A stretch of 64,000 nt of DNA from Planctomycetota bacterium. GTDB lineage: Bacteria; Planctomycetota; UBA1135; JACQFD01. How positions within the stretch are numbered: the stretch's first letter is position 1; each line of letters begins with the position of its first letter. The notes under the pieces were generated by a model, which had not been told where the DNA came from, made no database searches, and was given only the letters and a program-made list of their open reading frames with translations. The translations under genes were made by a program, and so were the position numbers. The DNA lies in assembly GCA_016200225.1 (NCBI GenBank), contig JACQFD010000012.1, positions 1-64,000 of the forward strand, given 5' to 3'. Shown here piece after piece: positions 1 through 8,427 of the stretch.

Positions 1-1
1 C

Positions 2-232
2 ATCGGCATCTGGTCCGCGCAAATGTTCCTAATGTTCGCGCTCGGCCGCCCCGACGTCCTCCCCGTCGGCGACCTCGGCATCCAAAAAGCCGCGATGAAA
101 GTATATAAATTAAGAAAAATGCCGTCGGAGGATAAGTTAATTAAACTTTCCGCCCCGTGGCGTCCGTACCGGACTGTTGGATGCTGGTATTTGTGGAGAA
201 GTCTGGACGCGGAGGGGAAGATTGGGGAGTGA
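2..232 (+). CDS. DNA-3-methyladenine glycosylase (HhH-GPD), C-terminal part
   Basis: This is the 3' end of a gene that begins before the window; the frame is open from base 2 to the TGA at 230-232. The translation has the hallmarks of the HhH-GPD base-excision glycosylases (AlkA-like): G-I-G-I-W-S-A-Q followed by a P-V-G-D-L-G stretch carrying the catalytic-type Asp, then the conserved A-P-W-R-P-Y-R-T end with W-Y-L-W. The family removes alkylated bases in the cytoplasm. The last 142 bases (91-232) recur at 2649-2790 with six differences that I can count. Family assignment is solid for the visible part; the exact subfamily is inferred. Confidence 0.8.
   Translation: MGIWSAQMFLMFALGRPDVLPVGDLGIQKAAMKVYKLRKMPSEDKLIKLSAPWRPYRTVGCWYLWRSLDAEGKIGE
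91..232 (+). repeat. 142-bp direct repeat, copy 1 (pairs with 2649-2790)
   Basis: Bases 91-232 match 2649-2790 over the full 142 bases with six mismatches, all inside a 21-base patch encoding L-[I/M]-K-L-[S/A]-A-P-W. The flanks differ completely on the right (after the TGA), so the duplication ends at or next to the stop codon. Confidence 0.9.
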
Positions 233-583
233 CGTTGGCGCGTTCGCAGTCGGGGCAGTGCAGTATAAACTCAATCGCAAGCGCCCCAAATGAACGCTCA
301 TTGATTTGCGTTTTGACCGCGTTTCGCTGATACCCTTGTCGCTGCGGACAAAATTCGGCCCCGCGCCGTGAGAGCCTTCGTGATCGTGTATCCGCGGCTT
401 TTTGTTATTAGCTAATTTTTCTAAATGTGTCACGGCGGCGACGCAGGATATTTGTAGTGTCTGAGCCTCGATTGGCGTCGAGAATCCGTAGCGACTCAAT
501 CATGTCGCGGTGCGGCACATGCCATTGAGAACCATCCCCGCGCTCGCAAAGGATCGCGGCAACGTCGCGCGATCGGCGACGGA
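233..583. other. Intergenic stretch without a recognisable gene
   Basis: About 350 bases between the glycosylase stop and the end of the convergent lipoprotein gene. The only reading frame of any length (137-499, minus) runs antisense into the glycosylase and has no recognisable motif. No RNA gene or clear terminator was seen. Confidence 0.5.
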
Positions 584-1609
584 TCACGGGAGATTCACGG
601 ACAAGCCCGCCGGAGGCTTGGTCGCCGCGTAAGTAGCGAAAAATGCTCTTGGTCCGCTTATTACAGTATTAACGAGTGAATCGAGTCCGTTTATCTGTTC
701 AATTCGACGCGCCATATGGGCGCCAACAACAAAAAATGCGCGTTGCATGTCGCCGACCTGAAAAGCCTTCGTTCGAACCAATGGAATCCTGCTTTCATCC
801 ACATCGGAAGCTTCGATGATAAGACTGCGCAAAAGATCAAATTTGGCGCGAACCTGCGCGGGATCGTCGAGAAGGTCGTAGTCTTCGACGAGGAGCCCAG
901 GCGGCGCGCAACGCGATGCAACATAAGTAGCCATTCCTTCATTTTGAGTTCTCCATACAATAAAATCAATGATCTCACCGGACCGGTGCGCGTCGGTTGC
1001 CGACGATCCGGGTTGATGAGCAATGAATCCCAAGTGGTAGATCTCGTGGGCGAGGAGATTGAGTACCTTGTCCGCGCTACCTCGCCAGTAGCTATCAGTA
1101 ATATTTATTATGATACTGCCGTCGCCCCAACTGAATGAATACGGAGGAATGAATGCAGCGAAAAGGACAGTTGCCTTGAACGATGTCCCCGACGGCAGGT
1201 ATTTGACCAGAGTCGGAATTATGGATTGAGAGAACGCACTCCGCTTCGAGAGAACCGTATCCATGAGCGTCCGCGACTTTACTATTTCTTTCAAGGCCGA
1301 TTTCGATTTTCGAACTTCGGCGAGAGTTCGATCAATTTCGGAGTAGGGATCTGGTTGTTGATTCCACTTCGCCCATTCCCGCGTGAGTTCATACACGTGC
1401 GCATGTTTCCATGATTCGGGAACGTGCGAATTGTTGGATTGCGTCCAGTCCATCAGGCCGGTCGCCGTCGCGGCGTCGAAGGATACAACAATTTCTTGAG
1501 ACGCAGGCGAGCTTCCGGACGGCTCGCTCGCTGGTCGCGTCGCGCATGCACCAGCGAACGTAAGTGCGACCGCGGTTACGATCGGAATCATTCGAAGTTG
1601 TATTTTCAT
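584..1609 (-). CDS. Putative zinc-dependent lipoprotein peptidase (HExxH, DUF5700-like)
   Basis: About 341 residues from the ATG at 1609; an upstream ATG at 1630 would add seven residues before the signal peptide. The N-terminus has a positively charged start, a hydrophobic run and a Cys after A-G-A, consistent with a lipoprotein signal, although the -3 residue is not the usual Leu. Near the middle lies L-L-A-H-E-I-Y-H, an HExxH zinc motif, followed about 35 residues later by N-E-G-M-A-T-Y, which could supply the third (Glu) zinc ligand. This layout resembles DUF5700-type putative metallopeptidases. The substrate is unknown. The gene sits alone between the two copies of the glycosylase 3' end. 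Confidence 0.6.
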   Translation of the reverse strand: MKIQLRMIPIVTAVALTFAGACATRPASEPSGSSPASQEIVVSFDAATATGLMDWTQSNNSHVPESWKHAHVYELTREWAKWNQQPDPYSEIDRTLAEVRKSKSALKEIVKSRTLMDTVLSKRSAFSQSIIPTLVKYLPSGTSFKATVLFAAFIPPYSFSWGDGSIIINITDSYWRGSADKVLNLLAHEIYHLGFIAHQPGSSATDAHRSGEIIDFIVWRTQNEGMATYVASRCAPPGLLVEDYDLLDDPAQVRAKFDLLRSLIIEASDVDESRIPLVRTKAFQVGDMQRAFFVVGAHMARRIEQINGLDSLVNTVISGPRAFFATYAATKPPAGLSVNLP

Positions 1610-1850
1610 TTTGGTGTGCAGGCAATGCATTCACAATCAGAATATCATTAAAAAATATTAACATTTGACGGATCGTACCGCGGAGTCAGGTCCGCAACAA
1701 GATCCGTCGCGCCCGACCATTTCGCCAAGTTTCACGTCCATTCATGATGCCATTCATACACCGGGACACTCGGGTTTTCTACAACTCGCTTAAAACAAAT
1801 CCTCCCCGGGTCCGAATTCCGGGCGCTTTTGAAACTATTTTAATAAGGAG

Positions 1851-2490
1851 TCATATCAACTGAACTTCCAGCGGCGCCGTGGCATCCGCCGGATCGGCCG
1901 AAATGTGAATATTGCCGCTCGCTGAGACCGCCGCACCTTTGAGATCGTAATTGTAATCTCCGAGGTTGAAGGCGACGGACAGCGTAAAACTCCCGCCGCC
2001 GGCCTTTTGCCAGAGCATTCGACGGAGTATGACCGGTCCACCCGCTGCGGCGATCGTCCGCATGGGAACCTCGTTCTCCAAGCCGCCGACGATGCGAAGC
2101 CCCTGTGAAAGCGCGGAGTCATAATGAATTTCCGCGCCGTCGGTCGTCACGCGCGCGCCGGCGCTGTCGACGACGGTCGCGATCACGTTGTAGCCGGGCC
2201 CGATCGACACGGTGGTTTCATTTATTTTTCCCGGGCCCACGGAAACACAGATGATTCATGCTCCGGTCGAATCGCAACCATACAATTTCTTTCCGAACGC
2301 GCTTGAGCTTGAAACTCCCGGTTTCATCGGTTCGCACGATCGGGCCGGTGAATTCATTATTAACGTCTGACTGCGGCATCATCTTGCAGACGAGCCTCGC
2401 GGCCGGAGTCTTTTCATCCGCCCAGACGACGTGAGCGACGAGCGCTCCGAACGGATCATTAACATCCGGGCGCGACGTGACGGGCGCCGT
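1851..2490 (-). pseudogene. Frameshifted secreted protein, carboxypeptidase-regulatory-like
   Basis: Two overlapping minus-strand frames (about 2490-2218 and 2240-1851) read as one protein broken by a frameshift near 2220-2250: in the overlap both frames pass through the same G-P-G-K codons. The first half has a pattern like carboxypeptidase regulatory (Ig-like) modules, with a 'V.T.DE.G.F.L..V' core; the second half looks like further beta-sandwich sequence without catalytic motifs. The 5' end runs into the glycosylase remnant on the other strand around 2490-2505, so the gene appears truncated as well. I infer a decayed gene; a sequencing indel could explain the frameshift but not the truncation. 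Confidence 0.45.
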
Positions 2491-2499
2491 CGCGCCGCC

Positions 2500-2790
2500 T
2501 GTGGCGGCGACGCGGCGCTGCGCGCGGCCGGCATTTCGCCGCAAAAGCTCGGCTACCTGCGCAACCTGACCGAGCATTCCGCCGCGGGCCGCCTCGATTT
2601 TCGTAATATTCACAATAACTCCGACGAGGAGATCATCGATTCGCTCGTCGCGATGAAAGTATATAAATTAAGAAAAATGCCGTCGGAGGATAAGTTAATG
2701 AAACTCGCGGCGCCATGGCGTCCGTACCGGACTGTTGGATGCTGGTATTTGTGGAGAAGTCTGGACGCGGAGGGGAAGATTGGGGAGTGA
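2500..2790 (+). pseudogene. Truncated duplicate of the DNA glycosylase gene
   Basis: An open frame ends at the TGA at 2788-2790. It encodes recognisable HhH-GPD pieces: L-R-A-A-G-I-S-P-Q-K-L-G-Y-L and a D-E-E-I-I-D-S-L-V-A stretch, then jumps directly to A-M-K-V-Y-K-L and the same C-terminus as the gene at the start of the window. The part containing the helix-hairpin-helix loop and catalytic-type Asp (G-I-G-I-W to L-G-I-Q) is missing, so this copy should be inactive. The deletion join is at c-g-c-g-a-t-g-a-a-a, a sequence also present in copy one, which suggests loss between short homologies. The left limit is approximate. Confidence 0.65.
2649..2790 (+). repeat. 142-bp direct repeat, copy 2
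   Basis: Second copy of the glycosylase 3' end (see 91-232). The stretch upstream of base 2649 does not match the DNA directly upstream of copy 1 because of the internal deletion described for the truncated duplicate. Confidence 0.9.
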
Positions 2791-2813
2791 GCGGAAGGCG
2801 ACGAAAACGAACT

Positions 2814-4415
2814 TTACGGAACCTTGTGCCAGTCCCATGCCTTGGCGCCGGTTTTATCGGCGACGGACGCTGTGACGCCGATGTCACCTCCGGGGAGCGC
2901 GAACACCTGGCCAAAATCGATCGTGAGTTCCTTTCCGTCGGGCGAAAGGGTAATACTCTGCGCACCGGCGAGCGCGTGAGTAAAAACTTCTATTGGGCCG
3001 AGCGATGCGTTTTCGAGTATTAATGAAAAACTCGCCGGATCGAGTCCGCCCACTATATCGATTATGCCGTCGGGATCGACATATTTTACATTTAATGAAT
3101 TATTAGCGTTCGCGTCGAACCAAACGTAGACCTTGGGCCCTCCGGGATGATTGTAAGGATCGTACGGATTGTATCCATTCAAGACTTCTTCATAATTCTT
3201 GTACCCATCGAAATCCGAATCGCCGTTGGGATCGAGAATCGTCGCGCGGATGTAGCCCGTTGGGTCTCCGTCGGGAAAGTCGATGTATTTATATTGCCAG
3301 AGTGAGAGAGCGCTTTGCTGGCCGGTGACTAGATTGAGTTTTACGAGCTCGGGATTCTTATTCGCCACGACGAAATCCGTTGTTAATGCAAATATCTCCT
3401 CTCCGGTGGGCCCAAACGTAAAATTAAAAATCCTGCGCTTGAGGTCCCACTCCTTTTCAACTATTCCGGTGGTTGAATCGACCTGCGCAATGACGGACTG
3501 TTCTCCGACTGGATTCATGCCGAACGGCACCTTGCTAAAAAAAAGTTTTCCTGTCGGTCCAACCCGGAAATGATTGGGAGGTAAACCAGCGTAATAAATG
3601 AACCAGGACTTGCTTGTCGTAATTCCATCTGTCAATTCAAAGAGTGAATAGTAATTAAGTGGCGAACCACCGATCGATTGAATCCAAACCTCATGCAGAC
3701 TCGCGGGCATTGCTTGAATACGGAAAACGATGCTTCCATTGACTGTAAATGACGGTCGATAGATGGCCTCCGGTCTCCCGTCATCGGGATTCGTTTTCGT
3801 AGCTAACGCTGAATAATTAAAACTAGTAATGGGATGTGACCAAAACCAAATGGCTCCATCGCCACCTGTTATGATCCCCCCGGGATATGATACAATAAAG
3901 CCCTTGGTTGGATCCGCGCTCTGCCAGAATTCTTGATGGTACATGCTCCACTTGGACATCAAGGCATAGGCAACGATCGTCGCGTTGCTGGGCGTTCCGA
4001 CCACATAAACGTTTCCTATTCGATCGCTGGTAATCAGGGCAGGTGCAATGCTGGTGTCGAGTTCATCCACGATACGCGATTTACTATCAAATCGAAATAG
4101 CTTCGCCTCGGCCTTTGACGTCTGAGGATCGATAATGTGATCATTAAGCCAAAAATCGCCATTGGGACAGATGAATACGGAGGTTCCATACGTCGCGTTA
4201 CCGTAGCCGAGATTCATCTTTGTATAATCAACCATTCCAAGCAATTCGAGTTTACGGTTAAATCGAAATATGCCTGTATGAAAGCCGCCGCCTGCGTAGT
4301 GGTTTCCATACAGATTCCGTCCATCGATAATAATCTGGTCGCGAATTTGCGCTGGGTTATTAGTTGGAATTGGGATTTGCAATATTAAGAACGACCCGAG
4401 GACCAGTGAAAGCAT
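2814..4415 (-). CDS. Secreted propeller-like protein with Ca-binding-like repeat
   Basis: 533 residues with a hydrophobic N-terminal segment (residues 1-17) that may be a short signal peptide. The middle (about 30-400) is a string of beta-rich segments with Gly-Asn and Phe-Arg-Phe patterns, in the style of a propeller-type lipoprotein or SBBP protein; I do not recognise a named family. Around residue 405 comes D-P-N-G-D-S-D-F-D-G-Y-K-N-Y-E-E, a thrombospondin type 3-like Asp-rich loop of the kind often used to bind calcium, followed by a beta-sandwich-like C-terminus. No enzyme motif is visible. Probably an exported surface or periplasmic protein of unknown role. It lacks the C-terminal domain shared by the three large secreted proteins further on. 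Confidence 0.6.
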   Translation of the reverse strand: MLSLVLGSFLILQIPIPTNNPAQIRDQIIIDGRNLYGNHYAGGGFHTGIFRFNRKLELLGMVDYTKMNLGYGNATYGTSVFICPNGDFWLNDHIIDPQTSKAEAKLFRFDSKSRIVDELDTSIAPALITSDRIGNVYVVGTPSNATIVAYALMSKWSMYHQEFWQSADPTKGFIVSYPGGIITGGDGAIWFWSHPITSFNYSALATKTNPDDGRPEAIYRPSFTVNGSIVFRIQAMPASLHEVWIQSIGGSPLNYYSLFELTDGITTSKSWFIYYAGLPPNHFRVGPTGKLFFSKVPFGMNPVGEQSVIAQVDSTTGIVEKEWDLKRRIFNFTFGPTGEEIFALTTDFVVANKNPELVKLNLVTGQQSALSLWQYKYIDFPDGDPTGYIRATILDPNGDSDFDGYKNYEEVLNGYNPYDPYNHPGGPKVYVWFDANANNSLNVKYVDPDGIIDIVGGLDPASFSLILENASLGPIEVFTHALAGAQSITLSPDGKELTIDFGQVFALPGGDIGVTASVADKTGAKAWDWHKVP

Positions 4416-4509
4416 TGTAGTCGTATTGAATTAAACTATAGTTTATGTTGTATTTGGCGGCACGTTGTAAATTAGTCTACCCTTCGCGGCGCGACGGAGT
4501 CAATGGGCC

Positions 4510-5571
4510 TCACTGAATGTAGCGCATGAGTCGAACGGGGTCGCCTTTCATAATAATCGTCGCGTGCCGGTGCGTGTGCGACTGTCCAGGCGCGAGTTCG
4601 AGCGCGGGGGAGGCGCTTTCGAGTTCGAAGAAGGTGCAGTCGTCGGAATTGTAAGATTGGAAGGCGTCGCCGCGGAAGGGGGAGTGCGCGGATGCGCTCC
4701 AGAGATTATTTACATATTTGGCCGACGGTTCGACGTCGAAAATAATACAATATAATAATCCGCGGCTCCGGTCGAGCGCGAAGGCGCGGCCCGTCGTGCG
4801 TTCGGGGGGCATGCCAATTTTTGATTTAAATTTTCCGTCGGCGCGCATCGTCACCTTGCTCGCGTCCATTTTGATGCGATCGTCGGGAATCGTTCCAAAG
4901 TAAAACGCATTGTAAACGACGCCGAGTTCGCCGCCCTGATGGGGCGCGATGATCTCGACGTCGTCGCCGACCTGAAACTGGCCGAGATTCCAAATAAAAG
5001 GAATCCCCGATTCGATCGACCACGGCGCGACGCCCGCGTTCGTTACAGTATTGATCGTTTGCATCGCCGAATATTGAATATTAGCATCCGGCTCGAACCC
5101 GAGGAGTCGTGCGGCGCCGGCCGCGTCGAGGGCGCGGATTTCGCGCGCGACTGACATCTGAAACCATGCGCCGCGTCGGTTCATTAATTTTATCGAACGG
5201 GCGAGCGCCAGCGACGACGGCGTCGATTCTTTAATTACAAAAGCGCCCTTGTTCAAATCCCGCGGCACGCGCCACGGCTGTTTCGCGTGCTCCGCGGGCG
5301 GTCCCGGGTCCTTGAAGAATCCGAATTCGCCGACTTCGGGCCCGATCCAGAAGCGGTCCTCGCCTCCGTAATTGTTAAACGGCCGGTCCTGTTCCGGATC
5401 CTCGAGATCGTTAATATTTATATAAGATACAAGTTCGCCGTCGATCCAACTCGCGAGGACGCGTCCCTGGAGTCCGGGCGCGACGAGCGAAATGCCTCCG
5501 CGCCCGCTCGAGAGGCGGACCGATTGAAATCCTTTCAGCGATAAGTGCGTTTCGAGTTCGTTGATGTTCAT
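4510..5571 (-). CDS. DUF6786 family protein
   Basis: 353 residues without a signal peptide. The block G-G-E-D-R-F-W-I-G-P-E near residue 70, the later S-I-E-S-G-I-P-F-I-W-N-L-G and the C-terminal H-T-H-R-H match the pattern of DUF6786 proteins, a beta-sandwich family found in Planctomycetota and Bacteroidota whose function is not established. The fold looks like the galactose-mutarotase/aldose-epimerase superfamily, but this is inference. Its start codon overlaps the stop of the upstream macro-domain gene (ATGA at 5571-5568), so the two are translationally coupled and probably co-transcribed. Confidence 0.65.
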   Translation of the reverse strand: MNINELETHLSLKGFQSVRLSSGRGGISLVAPGLQGRVLASWIDGELVSYININDLEDPEQDRPFNNYGGEDRFWIGPEVGEFGFFKDPGPPAEHAKQPWRVPRDLNKGAFVIKESTPSSLALARSIKLMNRRGAWFQMSVAREIRALDAAGAARLLGFEPDANIQYSAMQTINTVTNAGVAPWSIESGIPFIWNLGQFQVGDDVEIIAPHQGGELGVVYNAFYFGTIPDDRIKMDASKVTMRADGKFKSKIGMPPERTTGRAFALDRSRGLLYCIIFDVEPSAKYVNNLWSASAHSPFRGDAFQSYNSDDCTFFELESASPALELAPGQSHTHRHATIIMKGDPVRLMRYIQ

Positions 5572-6110
5572 GGCGCGCGCCGGATCATTTGTAATATTTC
5601 CGCGTGCTCGTCGAAGGCGTCGCGCGTCCAGAGTATATAACGAACCGTCGTAATCGTAGTCTCGGCTTCGAGGTGCGCGGCGATCGTATCAAAAGCGATC
5701 TTCGCGGCCTCCCGCAGGGGATAACGATAAATTCCCGTCGAAATCGCCGGAAACGCGATCGTTATAATTCCGCGATCTTTTGCAATCTGCAGACATCGAA
5801 GATACGTGCGACGTAACAATTCGGCCTCGCCGCTCTTGCCGTCCGAATACACGGGGCCGACCGCGTGGATGATCCACTTTGCGGCGAGCTTGTGTCCTTT
5901 TGTTATTTTAGCGTCGCCGGTCGCGCAGCCTCCGAGTTTGCGGCATTCCTCGACCAACCCCGGCCCCGCCGCCGCGTGAATCGCGCCGTCGACGCCGCCG
6001 CCGCCCTGCAGTTTACGATTCGCGGCATTCACGATCGCGTCGACGCGTTCGTCGACGATGTTGCCTTGTATACATTCGATCGAACGCGCGCCGATTTGTA
6101 AACTCGACAT
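5568..6110 (-). CDS. Macro domain protein (ADP-ribose/O-acetyl-ADP-ribose hydrolase type)
   Basis: 180 residues forming one complete macro domain. Residues 16-50 contain the ADP-ribose binding segment G-N-I-V-D then D-A-I-V-N-A-A-N and the G-G-G-G-V-D-G-A-I-H loop; P-A-I-S-T-G-I-Y-R-Y-P near residue 130 forms the phosphate-binding loop. This is the YmdB/MacroD-type arrangement, known to deacetylate O-acetyl-ADP-ribose or remove ADP-ribose from proteins. A cytoplasmic role is expected since there is no signal sequence. It lies nine bases upstream-of-stop from gpsA on the same strand and overlaps the DUF6786 gene by four bases. Confidence 0.9.
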   Translation of the reverse strand: MSSLQIGARSIECIQGNIVDERVDAIVNAANRKLQGGGGVDGAIHAAAGPGLVEECRKLGGCATGDAKITKGHKLAAKWIIHAVGPVYSDGKSGEAELLRRTYLRCLQIAKDRGIITIAFPAISTGIYRYPLREAAKIAFDTIAAHLEAETTITTVRYILWTRDAFDEHAEILQMIRRAP

Positions 6111-6118
6111 GAGTAAAT

Positions 6119-7117
6119 TTACTTTTCGCGCGGCGGCCGCGTCATCAAATCGTGGACGCTTTTTCGCGGAGGTTTTCCTTCATAAAGAATCGCGTTCACT
6201 TCCGAACAGATCGGCAGTTCCGACGAAAACGCGGCCGGACTCGCGGCCGATTCGCGGAGCGCGCGCACGGTCCACACGCCCTCCGCCACCTGCGTCGTCG
6301 ATTTGAGAACTGTATCGAGCGTCTCGCCGCGCGCGATCCGTTCGCCGACGCCGCGGTTGCGGCCGTGTTTACTATAACAAGTTGTTATCAAATCGCCGAT
6401 CCCCGCGAGCCCCGCGTACGTCTGCGCGTTCGCGCCGCGCGCGACGCCGTAGCGGGTCATCTCCGCGAGCGCGCGCGTGACGAGCGCGGCCTTCGCGTTA
6501 TCGCCGAGTTCGAGTCCGTCGGAGACGCCCGCAGCGACGGCCATGACGTTTTTCAACGCGCCCGCGAGTTCGACGCCGATCGCGTCGCCTTCCGCGTAGA
6601 TTCTTAAATTATCCGAAGCGAGCGCGTCGCGCACGGCCTTTGCTAACGATAAATCCGCCGACGCCATCGTGATGCTCACGGGAAGTCCGCACATGATTTC
6701 CTCGGCGTGGCTCGGTCCGGAGAGTACTCCCCAAGGCCGCGTTCCGATCGTTTCGGCGAATACTTCGCTCGGTTTTTTGTAAGTTCCGATTTCGATGCCC
6801 TTCACGCCCGATAACAATACGGCCCTTTCCGGAACGCGGCCCGCGAACGCGCCGAGCGTCGCGCGCAAAAACTGCGTCGGTATCGCTATAAATATCAATT
6901 CGGCGCCGCGGACGGCCTCCGCGGCGTCGGACGTGATTTGTATCTTTTGCGAAATCCGCGCGCCGGGAAGCGCGCGCGGGTTCTCGCGCGTTCGGTTCAT
7001 TAAATTTACATATTCCGGGTCGCGACCCCAAAGAGTGACGTCCATGCGCGCCTGTAGCGCGAGCTCCGCCATGGCCGTGCCCCAGCCGCCCGTTCCAAGC
7101 ACCGTGAATCGTTTCAT
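6119..7117 (-). CDS. gpsA: Glycerol-3-phosphate dehydrogenase [NAD(P)+]
   Basis: 332 residues from the ATG at 7117; the open frame extends upstream but that part is antisense or out-of-frame relative to plsY. The N-terminus has the dinucleotide motif G-T-G-G-W-G-T-A followed by W-G-R-D at the end of the second strand. The central S-G-P-S-H-A-E-E and G-A-L-K-N-V-M-A-V (catalytic-type Lys) blocks, and G-L-A-G-I-G-D-L-I-T-T-C, are diagnostic for GpsA. It makes sn-glycerol 3-phosphate from dihydroxyacetone phosphate for phospholipid synthesis. Its ATG overlaps the plsY stop codon by one base (TAATG), so both lipid-precursor genes are coupled. Confidence 0.95.
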   Translation of the reverse strand: MKRFTVLGTGGWGTAMAELALQARMDVTLWGRDPEYVNLMNRTRENPRALPGARISQKIQITSDAAEAVRGAELIFIAIPTQFLRATLGAFAGRVPERAVLLSGVKGIEIGTYKKPSEVFAETIGTRPWGVLSGPSHAEEIMCGLPVSITMASADLSLAKAVRDALASDNLRIYAEGDAIGVELAGALKNVMAVAAGVSDGLELGDNAKAALVTRALAEMTRYGVARGANAQTYAGLAGIGDLITTCYSKHGRNRGVGERIARGETLDTVLKSTTQVAEGVWTVRALRESAASPAAFSSELPICSEVNAILYEGKPPRKSVHDLMTRPPREK

Positions 7118-7773
7118 TACTTTTTTGCGAAAATCCGCGGTTCGGTTCCGGCGAGTACGCGCCGGATATTCGTAATATGCCGGATAATTATAAATAACGC
7201 CACGGCGATCGCGAGCGCGAACAGCGGCGCGTTGCGCTCGTCGACGGAGCGGTCGAAGGCAACAATTGCGATCGGAAACGCAATGGCAAGCGCGATCGAC
7301 GCGAGCGAAACATAGCGTGTCATCGCCGCCACGAGCAGCCAGACCGCCCCCGCGACGAAAAACGCGCGCGGCGCCAATGCTAAGAAAACGCCGGTCGTGG
7401 TGGCGACGCCTTTGCCGCCTTTCCATTTTAACCAAACGGGAAACACGTGGCCGAGGATTGCTAACAATCCGCAGGCCACTTCGAGTGGTTGCGAAACGTC
7501 GAGCCCGCGGCCGATCCAAACGGCGCCGATGCCCTTTCCGGCGTCGGCCAGATAAATAGCAATCGCCGCGCGCCGTCCGAGGACGCGTCCTGCGTTCGTC
7601 GCGCCGACGTTGCCGCTTCCGACCGTACGAATGTCAATTCCCTTGCGCCATTTCACGGCCAGATAGGCGACAGGGATCGAGCCAACGGTGTAACCTGCGA
7701 CCAGCGCGAGGGGTGTAGTAACAACTAACACGTGCGCGAATGATCCTACATCGCTGGCGCGCGATTTTCGCAA
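7117..7773 (-). CDS. plsY: Glycerol-3-phosphate acyltransferase PlsY
   Basis: 218 residues, strongly hydrophobic with about five membrane segments. The three PlsY signatures are present: G-S-I-P-V-A-Y near residue 31, G-S-G-N-V-G-A-T-N near residue 52 and K-G-G-K-G-V-A-T-T near residue 118. PlsY transfers acyl groups from acyl-phosphate to glycerol 3-phosphate in the inner membrane, the step after GpsA, which is the next gene. About 15 extra N-terminal residues precede the first helix, so a later start is possible. The divergent ferredoxin gene begins 227 bases away. Confidence 0.93.
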   Translation of the reverse strand: MRKSRASDVGSFAHVLVVTTPLALVAGYTVGSIPVAYLAVKWRKGIDIRTVGSGNVGATNAGRVLGRRAAIAIYLADAGKGIGAVWIGRGLDVSQPLEVACGLLAILGHVFPVWLKWKGGKGVATTTGVFLALAPRAFFVAGAVWLLVAAMTRYVSLASIALAIAFPIAIVAFDRSVDERNAPLFALAIAVALFIIIRHITNIRRVLAGTEPRIFAKK

Positions 7774-8000
7774 ACCCCGCCCGTGGAAGTTCTCATTTCA
7801 CGTGCGATGTTTCGTCGGTTGCGCCGCCCGATCCCGGATCGAGAATGGCCGTGCGACGCAGACTCGAAATGGTAGGATCCAAGGTCCATTCCCCAAACTC
7901 GAACGAGGCGCATTGCGCGATCGTCGATGGGAGGCGGATGGTGCGCATTCCAGCGAAGCCCTCCAAATACTAGTTATATCGCGAATACTAATTATAACAC

Positions 8001-8342
8001 ATGACTTATATTATTGCCGAGCCCTGCGTCGGAACCAAGGACACCGCTTGTGTTAAAGTCTGTCCCGTGGATTGCATTCATCCGACGCGCGACGACGCGG
8101 ATTTCGAAGAGGAACCGACGCTCTACATCGCTCCGGCCGAGTGCATCGATTGCGGCGCGTGTACTCCCGAATGCCCCGTTGCGGCGATTTTTCCGCAAGA
8201 CGATCTGGCGCCGAAGTGGTCGGGCTACACCGAGCTGAATGCAAAATATTTTGAACTTAAGAAAGCCGGCGATCTCGCGGGCTGGAATGCTTATAAAGAG
8301 GCGCACAAGGATCTTCTGACGCCGAAGGGCGGCGCGCACTGA
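8001..8342 (+). CDS. 7Fe ferredoxin ([3Fe-4S][4Fe-4S])
   Basis: 113 residues. Cys9, Cys17 and Cys21 with Cys58 fit a [3Fe-4S] site (C-x7-C-x3-C), and Cys48, Cys51, Cys54 with Cys25 a [4Fe-4S] site, the FdxA-type layout. The C-terminal 45 residues are an acidic/helical extension usual for this group. It is a soluble one-electron carrier; its partner is not evident from the neighbours. No Shine-Dalgarno sequence precedes the ATG, but two A/T-rich near-repeats (actagttata at about 7970 and actaattataac at about 7987) lie just upstream and may hold the promoter. Confidence 0.93.
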   Translation: MTYIIAEPCVGTKDTACVKVCPVDCIHPTRDDADFEEEPTLYIAPAECIDCGACTPECPVAAIFPQDDLAPKWSGYTELNAKYFELKKAGDLAGWNAYKEAHKDLLTPKGGAH

Positions 8343-8427
8343 AAAGAGAGGCACCCGTTCGGTGATGCGGAAACGCATTTCCCGCGAAAGCGATTTTCAC
8401 AAGCGCGCCAGATGGTAGTCTGTCGGC

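Noticed and set aside
7118..7519. Upstream extension of gpsA
   Set aside because: The extra frame overlaps plsY and contains no conserved GpsA sequence; the Rossmann motif begins right after the Met at 7117.
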